Of a stretch of 15,749 nt of DNA, positions 1 to 6,751 are shown in pieces. The notes below the pieces were generated by a model. The model was not told where the DNA came from, did no database searches, and saw nothing but the letters and a program-made list of their open reading frames with translations. Origin of the DNA: Gammaproteobacteria bacterium (lineage in GTDB: Bacteria > Pseudomonadota > Gammaproteobacteria > SZUA-229). The position numbers and the translations under genes were made by a program. Positions within the stretch are counted from its first letter, which is position 1; the number at the start of each line of letters is the position of its first letter. The stretch is from contig WTCC01000107.1 of assembly GCA_013138755.1 (NCBI GenBank), forward strand, positions 1 to 15,749, in the 5' to 3' direction.

Positions 1-1
1 T

Positions 2-592
2 GCATTAGATGTTGATCTAAAGCTAGTACACAAAAACCAACGACCGCTACCTGATCAATACATCCTTATTGCCAACCATCCCTCTGCACTAGAAGATTTT
101 GGTGTGCCGGCATTATTTGATATCTATCCATTAGCAAAAGAAGGTGTAAGAGACTGGATGATCCTCGGTCGTATCAGTGACTATGCTGGAACAATCTATG
201 TTAAACGTGGTGATGCTACATCCAGACATCAGGCTTTACAGTCTCTGATCGATGCGGTGAGATCCGGGAAGAATATTGTTTTATTTCCTGAGGGAGGTTG
301 TAAAGGCAGTCGAATCTTTGAAAAATTTCATACCGGTGCTTTTGATATCTCACTGCAGACAGGCGTACCTGTCTTACCTGTGTTTTTACACTATGTTGAT
401 GAAAAAACGTTCGAATGGACTGGGCAATCCTTGCCGTTAAAGCTGTGGCAGATCTTTATATCTAATAAAAATGAAGTTAATTACTACGTACATGATGTCA
501 TTTCTCCAGAGATGTTCAGCGATAAAAACAGTTTCGCAAAACATGCACATGCTGAATATTTGAAATGGCAGGATGAATATTTAGGCAAATAG
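2..592 (+). CDS. PlsC-like lysophospholipid acyltransferase, 5' end missing
   Basis: The reading frame is open from the first bases of the window to the TAG at 590-592, so the gene starts upstream of the window. About 196 residues are visible. Two PlsC/LPLAT acyltransferase motifs can be seen: NHPSALED near visible residues 25-32, which is the catalytic His motif, and FPEGG near 95-99, the glycerol-phosphate or acceptor binding block. The sequence after it (TGVPVLPV) also fits the family. Such enzymes transfer an acyl group from acyl-CoA or acyl-ACP to a lysophospholipid-like acceptor at the inner membrane. The usual H-x4-D motif reads H-x4-E here, with Asp in the next position. The internal GTG at 104 is not the likely start, because the His motif lies upstream of it. 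The acceptor substrate cannot be told from sequence. Confidence 0.85.
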   Translation, partial: ALDVDLKLVHKNQRPLPDQYILIANHPSALEDFGVPALFDIYPLAKEGVRDWMILGRISDYAGTIYVKRGDATSRHQALQSLIDAVRSGKNIVLFPEGGCKGSRIFEKFHTGAFDISLQTGVPVLPVFLHYVDEKTFEWTGQSLPLKLWQIFISNKNEVNYYVHDVISPEMFSDKNSFAKHAHAEYLKWQDEYLGK

Positions 593-635
593 TCATATAT
601 CTCTTTTGGTCTAATAAATCAGAGGCTTAATAAGA

Positions 636-641
636 TATAAT
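636..641 (+). promoter_or_regulatory. Candidate -10 element of rhlE promoter
   Basis: A perfect TATAAT lies in the gap between the acyltransferase gene and rhlE. No good -35 hexamer sits 16-18 bases upstream and there is no extended TGn, so the promoter may be weak or activator-dependent. Transcription would start near 648 and leave a leader of about 135 nt. Confidence 0.5.
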
Positions 642-656
642 GCCCGTTCAATTACT

Positions 657-763
657 GGTGCACTTCGGTCTGCACCTATTTTTAAAGTGCTAATCTTTTA
701 CGTTTAGCACCGGAACGTAAAGTGTTTCCGCCTGGACCGACCTCATAATATTGAGGCGGGCCG
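657..763 (+). promoter_or_regulatory. Structured 5' leader of rhlE with four successive hairpins
   Basis: Four hairpins can be drawn by eye. (1) GGTGCA 657-662 pairs with TGCACC 671-676; its loop region holds a C(UUCG)G tetraloop at 663-668, and TATTTTT follows. (2) GTGCTAA 687-693 pairs with TTAGCAC 704-710. (3) CGGAA 711-715 pairs with TTCCG 726-730. (4) A long stem, roughly 733-745 with 752-763, has core CCTCA/TGAGG and one bulge and one mismatch lower down. TTTACG in loop 2 (697-702) is complementary to CGTAAA in loop 3 (716-721). Such density of pairing in an AT-rich intergenic gap suggests a cis-acting RNA. A role in cold or helicase-feedback control is inference from known behaviour of DEAD-box genes. 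Confidence 0.5.
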
Positions 764-782
764 ATTCCTAGAGAAATTATCA

Positions 783-2141
783 ATGTCGTTTGAATCACTT
801 GGCCTTATGGCCGAATTACACCGTGCTGTGTCAGAAAAAGGTTACAGCTCCCCTACTCCTATACAGCAGCAAGCCATACCCATCATCCTTGAAGGGCGTG
901 ATCTGATGGGTGGAGCACAGACAGGGACGGGAAAAACAGCGGGGTTTACCCTGCCACTGTTACAGCGCCTGATGGAAACCGATGTGCCTAGAAAAGGTCG
1001 TCGCCCTATCCGAGCATTGGTGCTTACACCGACCAGAGAGTTAGCTGCACAGGTTGCCGAAAGCGTACAGACTTATGGTCGCCATCTGCCGTTGAAATCG
1101 ACTGTTGTGTTTGGTGGCGTTAGTATTAACCCGCAAAAACAAAAACTCGTTCGTGGAGTCGATATACTAATCGCTACACCCGGTCGTCTATTGGATCATG
1201 TTAATCAACGCTCAGCCGATCTGTCTAATGTCGATATCCTGGTCTTAGACGAAGCTGATCGTATGTTAGACATGGGATTTATTCACGATATTAAAAAAGT
1301 TTTAGCATTAGTACCTAAAAAGAAACAAACATTATTATTTTCAGCAACATTTTCTGATGACATAAAGAAACTGGCTAATGGCTTGATGAGGTCACCTGCT
1401 CTCATCGAAGTCGCTCGTCAGAACGCAGCAACTGAAACAGTAGAACAAGTCGTGCATCCTGTCGATAAGACACGTAAGCGTGAATTACTTTCTTTCTTAA
1501 TCGGTTCAAACAACTGGCAACAGGTATTAGTGTTCAACCGCACCAAGCACGGCGCAAATCGTCTGGCAGAACAATTGAACAAAGACGGCATTACTGCTAC
1601 TGCCATCCATGGCAATAAGAGTCAGGGTGCACGCACACGCGCTCTTGCCGATTTCAAATCAGGTAACGTACGAGTGCTTGTGGCAACTGATATTGCCGCA
1701 CGGGGAATTGATATCGACCAGCTGCCTCACGTGGTTAACTATGAATTACCAAATGTTGCTGAAGATTATGTTCATCGTATAGGTCGTACCGGACGTGCAG
1801 GTAACGAAGGCGAAGCTATGTCACTGGTCTGTGTCGATGAATTAAAATTACTTAAAGACATCGAAAAATTGATCAAACGTGAGATTCCAAAAGAAACTAT
1901 CGAAGGTTATGAACCTGATCCTTCGATAAAAGCTGAGCCTATAACCCGAGGTCGTAACCAGCAGAACAAACGGCCAAGACGAAACCCTGGTAGCGCTGCT
2001 AGTAAGAAGAAACCAAGGCCTGGTAAAAATGCTAGAAAAAGGCAGGTAGACAACGGTGGCAACACGTCAGGAAGTAACAAAGCATCTTCGCCATGGAAAA
2101 AACATGCTAATGGCAACTCTCGCACACGAGATGCTGCTTAA
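783..2141 (+). CDS. rhlE: ATP-dependent DEAD-box RNA helicase RhlE
   Basis: The 452-residue protein carries the full DEAD-box set in order: Q motif (PTPIQQQAI, near 24-32), Walker A AQTGTGKT (45-52), PTREL (83-87), TPGR (132-135), DEAD (156-159), SAT (187-189), VFNRTK (near 249-254), [11 protein letters not shown] (300-310) and HRIGRTGR (331-338). A basic, low-complexity tail from about residue 380 (rich in Lys, Arg, Asn, Pro) is typical of RhlE and probably helps RNA binding. RhlE remodels structured RNA in ribosome maturation and mRNA decay in the cytoplasm. The ATG at 783 gives the normal short N-terminus just ahead of the Q motif; the ribosome site is weak (AGAG at 770-773). SrmB or DeaD are less likely because the core plus tail length and the N-terminal MSFESLGL fit RhlE best. 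Confidence 0.93.
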   Translation: MSFESLGLMAELHRAVSEKGYSSPTPIQQQAIPIILEGRDLMGGAQTGTGKTAGFTLPLLQRLMETDVPRKGRRPIRALVLTPTRELAAQVAESVQTYGRHLPLKSTVVFGGVSINPQKQKLVRGVDILIATPGRLLDHVNQRSADLSNVDILVLDEADRMLDMGFIHDIKKVLALVPKKKQTLLFSATFSDDIKKLANGLMRSPALIEVARQNAATETVEQVVHPVDKTRKRELLSFLIGSNNWQQVLVFNRTKHGANRLAEQLNKDGITATAIHGNKSQGARTRALADFKSGNVRVLVATDIAARGIDIDQLPHVVNYELPNVAEDYVHRIGRTGRAGNEGEAMSLVCVDELKLLKDIEKLIKREIPKETIEGYEPDPSIKAEPITRGRNQQNKRPRRNPGSAASKKKPRPGKNARKRQVDNGGNTSGSNKASSPWKKHANGNSRTRDAA

Positions 2142-2190
2142 TAGCAAAACAGATATAAATTAATTAATACTATTTATCCGGAATATAACA

Positions 2191-3801
2191 ATGTTAGCAA
2201 CCGCAAATGTAACAATGCAATTTGGTGTTAAACCACTATTTGAAAATGTTTCAGTAAAATTTGGCAATGGTAATCGTTACGGGCTCATCGGCGCAAACGG
2301 TTGCGGTAAGTCAACATTCATGAAAATTTTGGGTGACGATCTAGAACCGTCAGCGGGTAATGTGTCAAAAGATCCAAATGAAAGAATTGGTAAATTGAAA
2401 CAGGATCAGTTCGCATACGAAGACTTCAGCGTAATCGATACCGTCATAATGGGGCATGAAGAGTTATGGGCGATTAAGTCTGAGAAAGATGCGATCTATG
2501 CTAATCCAGAAATGACCGAAGCTGATGGTATCCGCGCAGGTGATCTTGAAGCCGAATTTGCAGAGATAGATGGCTACTCTGCTGAGGCACGTGCTGGCGA
2601 ATTACTGTTAGGTCTGGAAATTCCTATCGAGCAACATTACGGCCCTATGAGCGAAGTAGCTCCCGGCTGGAAGTTACGTGTATTGCTCGCACAGGCTTTA
2701 TTCTCAGAACCAGATATCATGTTGCTCGATGAGCCAACTAATAACCTGGATATCAATACGATCAGGTGGTTGGAAGATATCCTCAATGCGCGTAAATGCA
2801 CCATGGTTATCATCTCGCATGATCGCCATTTCTTAAATAGTGTCTGCACACACATGGCCGATCTGGATTATGGCGAAATTCGCCTGTATCCGGGTAGCTA
2901 CGATGATTACATGATGGCATCTACATTGGTAACGGAACAGTTGCAATCTGACAATGCGAAGAAGAAAGCACAGATCGCTGAACTTAAGGCTTTTGTAAGT
3001 CGGTTTTCTGCTAATGCATCTAAATCCAAACAAGCGACATCACGCGCTAAGCAGATAGACAAGATTCAGCTGGCTGAAGTGAAACCGTCTAGTCGCAAAA
3101 ACCCTTACATCTATTTTGAACAAGATAAGAAATTACATCGACTGGCATTAGAAGTGGAAGGCCTGGCTAAGAGTTTTGATGAGAATTATTTATTCGCAAA
3201 TCTCGACCTGATGGTAGAAGTTGGTGAGCGTGTTGCTATCATCGGCCCGAATGGAATCGGAAAAACGAGTTTGTTAAAAGTTTTATACGGTAATCTGGAG
3301 GCATCATCAGGTACTGTTAAATGGTCAGAAAATTCACAGCTTGGTTATTATGCACAGGATCACGCGGCAGATTTTGCAGAAGATAAAACACTCTACGACT
3401 GGATGAGCTACTGGGGTAAAGAAAACGATGACGAGCAATCTATACGTGGAACTCTAGGTCGTCTCCTATTCTCAACAGACGATATCAATAAAAAAGTCAG
3501 TGTTATCTCTGGTGGTGAGCAAGGTCGGATGTTGTTTGGTAAATTGATGTTAGAGCGTAATAACATCCTGTTGATGGATGAACCGACCAATCACCTTGAT
3601 ATGGAATCGATCGAATCACTTAATCTGGCATTGGATAATTTTCCTGGCACTCTCTTCTTCGTCAGTCATGACCGCGAGTTCGTGTCTTCATTAGCTACAC
3701 GTGTAATAGAGATGACACCAAAAGGCATTGTTGATTTCCGTGGTAGCTATGAAGAGTACCTGGCGAGTCAGGACATGGATCAGAAACGTAAGGCTTCGTA
3801 A
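2191..3801 (+). CDS. ybiT: ABC-F family ATPase YbiT
   Basis: The 536-residue protein has two ABC ATPase domains and no membrane segments, as in ABC-F translation factors that act in the ribosomal E site. Domain 1 has Walker [10 protein letters not shown] (34-42) and Walker [11 protein letters not shown] (178-187). Domain 2 has GPNGIGKT (352-359), signature ISGGE (439-443) and [10 protein letters not shown] (461-470). A charged linker around residues 250-305 ([14 protein letters not shown], then SRAKQIDKI) is the P-site tRNA-interaction motif region. The first-domain signature is degenerate ([11 protein letters not shown]), which is characteristic of YbiT rather than EttA or Uup. Remembered E. 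coli YbiT is nearly the same length and matches along its whole extent. The gene lies 49 bases after rhlE on the same strand, so co-transcription is possible, and a strong terminator follows it. Confidence 0.95.
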   Translation: MLATANVTMQFGVKPLFENVSVKFGNGNRYGLIGANGCGKSTFMKILGDDLEPSAGNVSKDPNERIGKLKQDQFAYEDFSVIDTVIMGHEELWAIKSEKDAIYANPEMTEADGIRAGDLEAEFAEIDGYSAEARAGELLLGLEIPIEQHYGPMSEVAPGWKLRVLLAQALFSEPDIMLLDEPTNNLDINTIRWLEDILNARKCTMVIISHDRHFLNSVCTHMADLDYGEIRLYPGSYDDYMMASTLVTEQLQSDNAKKKAQIAELKAFVSRFSANASKSKQATSRAKQIDKIQLAEVKPSSRKNPYIYFEQDKKLHRLALEVEGLAKSFDENYLFANLDLMVEVGERVAIIGPNGIGKTSLLKVLYGNLEASSGTVKWSENSQLGYYAQDHAADFAEDKTLYDWMSYWGKENDDEQSIRGTLGRLLFSTDDINKKVSVISGGEQGRMLFGKLMLERNNILLMDEPTNHLDMESIESLNLALDNFPGTLFFVSHDREFVSSLATRVIEMTPKGIVDFRGSYEEYLASQDMDQKRKAS

Positions 3802-3840
3802 TTACAGATTATTAGAAACGTTTAATTACGTAATTGTAAA

Positions 3841-3883
3841 AAAAAGCGGCAACCCGGAGTTCAACTCCGGGTTGCCGCTTTTT
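3841..3883. terminator. Bidirectional Rho-independent terminator
   Basis: Bases 3841-3860 pair perfectly with 3864-3883 around a TCA loop. The stem has a GC-rich core flanked by A5 on the left and T5 on the right, so it can terminate both ybiT on the plus strand and the glycine-rich protein gene arriving on the minus strand. Confidence 0.95.
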
Positions 3884-3908
3884 ATTTCAGCTAAACAAAT
3901 AAAGCTGT

Positions 3909-4325
3909 TTATGTGCCATCTGGTGTGATTGGTGCTGGAGCCGGTGCAGGCTGAGGCGCTCTTTGCATGCCGCTTCCTTGACCACCACCCTGACCATTAC
4001 CATAACGATATTGGTGCTGGTATTGATACTGGTTAGGGTTGCCTTGATTGGAGCCACCACCCTGACCTTGTCCATATCCTTGACCTGAACCTGAGCCCTG
4101 TCCACCCTGACCATAACCGCCACCCGAGCCGCCTTGATTGCGGTAGCCGCCACTCTGACCGCTCTGGCCTCGGCTATAACCCTGGCCGCTGTTACCGCCA
4201 CTTTTTCCATAACCGCCACCGCCACCCTGGCCACCACCACCTTTCGCCAGGGTTGCTGACGACGCAGCGACTGCAACTGTTACTAATATAGTGCCGATAG
4301 CATTTTTTAGTTTTGAATTCTTCAT
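3909..4325 (-). CDS. Glycine-rich exported low-complexity protein
   Basis: The product has 138 residues. Residues 1-27 form a signal peptide (positively charged start, hydrophobic stretch to about 20, cleavage near TLA/K). From residue 28 to about 120 nearly half the residues are Gly, mixed with Gln, Ser, Tyr, Asn and a few Arg, in short units such as GYGQGGQG. A QYQYQHQYRY segment follows, and the tail is APQPAPAPAPITPDGT. No enzyme motif is visible, and the composition predicts an intrinsically disordered, possibly self-assembling surface or periplasmic protein. The ATG at 4323-4325 is supported by a TGGAGA ribosome site about six bases upstream on the minus strand and by the signal peptide. 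Function is unknown to me. The overlapping frame that is also open here is a by-product of the repetitive sequence. Confidence 0.75.
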   Translation of the reverse strand: MKNSKLKNAIGTILVTVAVAASSATLAKGGGGQGGGGGYGKSGGNSGQGYSRGQSGQSGGYRNQGGSGGGYGQGGQGSGSGQGYGQGQGGGSNQGNPNQYQYQHQYRYGNGQGGGQGSGMQRAPQPAPAPAPITPDGT

Positions 4326-4591
4326 TTAAATCTCCACATAATTTTATTTAAAATATATCAAAAGATAGGAGGCAGAGAACAGCGAATCCATCGCTCAGAC
4401 TCAATACCCTCGTCTCTAAACTACCTTCAGTGTATCAATATGAATTCAATATATAATTGATTATTATCATTAATATAAAAACAAATTTTCACTTGAAGTA
4501 TCAAGATAATCTGAATGAAATAAGCAATAAGAAATTAGTCTCTTCTGTATAATCTCATCATTAAAAAATACTTTGATCATATGGTTTTAAC
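4326..4591. promoter_or_regulatory. AT-rich divergent promoter region
   Basis: This 266-bp gap serves the minus-strand glycine-rich gene and the plus-strand NYN gene. TATAAT at 4548-4553 is a fair -10 for the NYN gene, with a weak -35. Bases 4456-4474, read on the minus strand, match 13 of 19 positions of the classical Fur-box consensus (core TAATGATAAT). A small AGCGA/TCGCT hairpin lies near 4380-4394. I see no gene in the gap. Confidence 0.4.
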
Positions 4592-5065
4592 GTGAAAAAA
4601 ATCGCCATCTTTGTTGATGTACAAAACATTTATTACACCACTCGTGATACCTATGGGCATCAGTTTAATTACCGTGAGTTCTGGAACAGGATAAGTAAGC
4701 AGGGTGATGTTGTTGTTGCGAATGCTTACGCTATTGATCGAGGAGATGATAGACAGAAGAAGTTTCAGGATGCTCTCAAACATATCGGATTTACCATTAA
4801 ACTAAAACCGTATATCCAGCGCAGTGACGGCTCTGCCAAAGGCGATTGGGATGTGGGTATCACCATCGATGTCATGGAATCAGCAAGTGATGTCGATACC
4901 GTCATATTATTGTCCGGCGATGGTGACTTCGATATGTTACTGAAAAAAATCAAGCAAGATTATTCTGTAACGACAGAAGTTTACGGTGTGCCGGCCCTCA
5001 CCGCTAACTCACTTATCAAAGCGGCAAGCATCTATCATCGAATAGAAGAGGATTTGCTGCAGTAA
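4592..5065 (+). CDS. NYN (LabA/DUF88, PIN-like) domain protein
   Basis: The 157-residue protein consists of a single NYN domain, a PIN-like metal-dependent ribonuclease fold. The conserved acidic residues are visible: D9 in FVDVQN, the block GDWDVGITID with D85, D87 and D93, and LLSGDGDFDML with D110, D112 and D114. Such proteins are predicted to cleave RNA, and some act in RNA processing or decay, but the target cannot be read here. The start is a GTG at 4592; in-frame reading upstream meets a stop at 4574-4576 and finds no other start. A four-codon frame, ATG at 4581 ending in TGA at 4593-4595, overlaps this start and might couple translation, although it may be chance. The gene stands alone and converges on pdxH with 22 bases between them. 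Confidence 0.85.
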   Translation: MKKIAIFVDVQNIYYTTRDTYGHQFNYREFWNRISKQGDVVVANAYAIDRGDDRQKKFQDALKHIGFTIKLKPYIQRSDGSAKGDWDVGITIDVMESASDVDTVILLSGDGDFDMLLKKIKQDYSVTTEVYGVPALTANSLIKAASIYHRIEEDLLQ

Positions 5066-5087
5066 ACCTTCTATTGCAGGTGTTGTA

Positions 5088-5726
5088 TTATGGAGCCATC
5101 CGCTGACTAGACCATTCCCCTGTTCCATCCTTATGATAGATGAAACGATCATGCAGACGACTATCCCTTGCCTGCCAGAACTCAAATGTTTTTGGTTTCA
5201 CCCGATAGCCGCCCCAGAATGGTGGTAGCGGCACTTCCTTATCCTCAAATTTTTGTTTCATACTGTCAACCATCGTTTCGAGTATAGATCGTGAATTGAT
5301 TAACTGACTTTGCCCTGATGACCAGGCGCCTATCTGGCTACCGCGTGGTCGCGTAGAAAAATATTTTAGTGACTCGGCAGATGATATCTTTTCTACTTCG
5401 CCGGTTATGATTACCTGTCGCCCTAGAGCATGCCATGGAAATAACAGGCTGACATTGACGTTCACGTCGAGCTGTTTAGCTTTACGGCTTTCATAATTGG
5501 TGAAAAAAATAAAACCTTTCTCATCAAATAGTTTTAACAATACGATGCGTTGCCACGGCTGACCGTCATCGTCTACCGTCGCTAGTGACATTGCACCAGG
5601 TTCATAAATATCAGCAGTGGAAGTGTCCTGATACCAGTTTTCGAACTGCTTTAGTGGGTTGTTGTTGAGCTCGTGATGATCCAAACCCTGCTTCATTAAT
5701 CGTTGGCGTAAATCGTCTGTATTCAT
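5088..5726 (-). CDS. pdxH: Pyridoxine/pyridoxamine 5'-phosphate oxidase PdxH
   Basis: The 212-residue enzyme oxidises pyridoxine or pyridoxamine 5'-phosphate to pyridoxal 5'-phosphate using FMN and oxygen, in the cytoplasm, as the last step of the DXP-dependent vitamin B6 route and of salvage. Landmarks are RIVLLK (60-65) and TNYESRKAKQL (76-86) for FMN binding, STRPRGSQIGAW (124-135), the substrate-binding RLHDR with R190 and H192, and the conserved C-terminal RMAP ending. Length is close to the E. coli enzyme (about 218). The ATG at 5726 begins the usual short N-terminal arm. A minus-strand promoter can be proposed with a perfect TTGACA at 5812-5817. The gene is divergent from the histidine-rich protein gene. 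Confidence 0.96.
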   Translation of the reverse strand: MNTDDLRQRLMKQGLDHHELNNNPLKQFENWYQDTSTADIYEPGAMSLATVDDDGQPWQRIVLLKLFDEKGFIFFTNYESRKAKQLDVNVNVSLLFPWHALGRQVIITGEVEKISSAESLKYFSTRPRGSQIGAWSSGQSQLINSRSILETMVDSMKQKFEDKEVPLPPFWGGYRVKPKTFEFWQARDSRLHDRFIYHKDGTGEWSSQRMAP

Positions 5727-5788
5727 AATATGGCCATCTTACCTTCGATTTTTCGATCTATTCTTGACCATAGTTAAGATAATGATGA

Positions 5789-5817
5789 AATATTCTCACC
5801 GCCTATATAAATGTCAA
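5789..5817 (-). promoter_or_regulatory. Candidate pdxH promoter
   Basis: On the minus strand a perfect -35 TTGACA (5812-5817) is followed after exactly 17 bases by AATATT (5789-5794), a four-of-six -10. It reads toward pdxH and lies directly beside the CGTTCA repeat box at 5823-5842. Confidence 0.45.
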
Positions 5818-5822
5818 AGATC

Positions 5823-5842
5823 TTCGTTCAGCTTTCGTTCAT
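5823..5842 (+). promoter_or_regulatory. Direct-repeat operator (PhoP-box-like) before the His-rich gene
   Basis: TTCGTTCA occurs at 5823-5830 and again at 5834-5841, an 11-bp period as expected for tandem binding of an OmpR/PhoP-family dimer. A further CGTTC at 5845-5849 is out of phase. TACATT at 5854-5859, about 12 bases downstream, is a possible -10. The same repeat occurs at 8753-8770. Binding by the PhoP-like regulator encoded at 6752 is inference. Confidence 0.5.
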
Positions 5843-5906
5843 CCCGTTCGCGATACATTACAACCATCGGGTTTACCCCGGTTTTTGTTAATACTTTTGG
5901 AGAACA

Positions 5907-6377
5907 ATGATGAAGAGTATAAAAAACTCAAGATTACACCTTAAAACCGTTCCTTTGATCGCTATGTTAGCGCTAGGCATGGCGCTAGCTCCAATGTCCG
6001 CTATGGCTAGTAATGGTGACCGCGGTCATCAAAAAGCAGGACATTCAAAGAATGTTGGTAAGCACCATGATAGAGGCAACTTTCGCAGTGAGAAGCATGC
6101 TTCCAGAGATTCACGCCATAACAATCATAAGCGAAGCCTTGGGCATAAGTTAAAGCATGATTACGGGACTCGGTATGGTCGTCACAATGATCATGGTCAT
6201 CGTAAGCATGTCAGATATTATCCTCGATATGATCATCATTATGATCACCGTGGACATGGTACTACACACTATGTAATCAACGATAATCACCACAGAGATC
6301 ATTACGTTGATTATGATCCTCTTAGATTCATGATCGGTCTGCATACCAATAATTTTGATATAACGTTTCGTGACTAG
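5907..6377 (+). CDS. Histidine-rich exported protein of unknown function
   Basis: The product has 156 residues with a signal peptide of about 34 residues (hydrophobic VPLIAMLALGMALAP, cleavage near AMA/S). The mature part is strongly basic and polar. By my count 22 of about 121 residues are His, often as HH, HDH or GHRKH, together with many Arg, Lys, Asp and Tyr. The last 20 residues (near DPLRFMIGLH) look more ordered and may be a conserved tail. His clusters suggest binding of Zn, Ni, Cu or a similar metal in the periplasm, but no known fold is recognised. GGAG at 5899-5902 is four bases from the ATG at 5907 and seven from the adjacent ATG at 5910, so the second may be the true start. The gene sits beside a PepSY/PhoPQ-like cluster and carries a candidate regulator box. 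Confidence 0.75.
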   Translation: MMKSIKNSRLHLKTVPLIAMLALGMALAPMSAMASNGDRGHQKAGHSKNVGKHHDRGNFRSEKHASRDSRHNNHKRSLGHKLKHDYGTRYGRHNDHGHRKHVRYYPRYDHHYDHRGHGTTHYVINDNHHRDHYVDYDPLRFMIGLHTNNFDITFRD

Positions 6378-6389
6378 TTTTAACCATAT

Positions 6390-6429
6390 CGTTCAACAGT
6401 ATCGATTTTTACCTCGATTCTGTTGAGCG
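6390..6429 (+). terminator. Long hairpin after the His-rich gene
   Basis: Bases 6390-6405 pair with 6414-6429 around the loop TTTTTACC: 16 positions with one mismatch and one G-U pair. No run of T follows on the plus strand, so it may be a weak terminator, an mRNA-stabilising end or a processing site between this gene and the PepSY operon. Confidence 0.5.
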
Positions 6430-6448
6430 GTTGTTGGTTTAGCATGAC

Positions 6449-6467
6449 GCTTCAGTGTAAGCTTCAG
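6449..6467 (+). promoter_or_regulatory. Perfect direct repeat GCTTCAG before the PepSY gene
   Basis: GCTTCAG occurs at 6449-6455 and 6461-6467, separated by TGTAA. It shares TTCAG with the boxes at 5823 and 8753, but the period is 12 rather than 11 bases. It may be an autoregulatory site for the following operon, although the fit is weaker. Confidence 0.3.
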
Positions 6468-6491
6468 TTGTTAACCAATCGCGAGCATCTC

Positions 6492-6749
6492 ATGAAAACA
6501 GTACTTTTTTCACTATTTTTTACATTGATATTGTTACTTAATACCAGCGTACATTCAGCACCAGATGGTATCAATAAGCAACAAGCTGTGGATATTGTTA
6601 AACAACAATACCCTGGCCGAGTATTAGGTGTAAAGCGTAAAGCCAATATCTATAAAGTAAAGACGCTCAGTGAAAGCGGAAAAGTTCGAGTGATTAATGT
6701 CGATGCTAAAAGCGGTAAAATTAAATCTGGCAAAAAGTCCGGTAAATAA
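6492..6749 (+). CDS. Small exported PepSY-domain protein
   Basis: The 85-residue protein begins with a signal peptide (MKTVLFSLFFTLILLLNTSV, cleavage near HSA/P at about 23). A single PepSY-like unit follows: a helix INKQQAVDIVKQQYPG (27-42), then strands around VLGVKRKANIYKVKTLS and KVRVINVDAKSGKI. A Lys-rich tail ends it. PepSY units are found in protease propeptides and in small periplasmic proteins coded next to two-component systems, where an accessory sensing or inhibitory role is suspected. The ATG at 6492 is chosen because it starts the signal peptide; an upstream TTG at 6423 would place a polar stretch first and begins inside the preceding hairpin. The stop is two bases before the response-regulator ATG, so the three genes form an operon. 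Confidence 0.8.
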   Translation: MKTVLFSLFFTLILLLNTSVHSAPDGINKQQAVDIVKQQYPGRVLGVKRKANIYKVKTLSESGKVRVINVDAKSGKIKSGKKSGK

Positions 6750-6751
6750 TC

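Noticed and set aside
3887..4276. Second open frame (129 codons) on the minus strand through the glycine-rich gene
   Set aside because: It lacks a signal peptide or ribosome site, runs over the terminator side and is an echo of the repetitive codons of the real frame.
5864..5886. CGGG-TTTAC-CCCG hairpin plus T5 before the His-rich gene as an attenuator
   Set aside because: A four-base stem is too short to claim termination, and its place relative to the transcription start is uncertain.
6423..6491. N-terminal extension of the PepSY protein from the TTG at 6423
   Set aside because: It starts inside the hairpin, and the signal peptide begins at the ATG at 6492.
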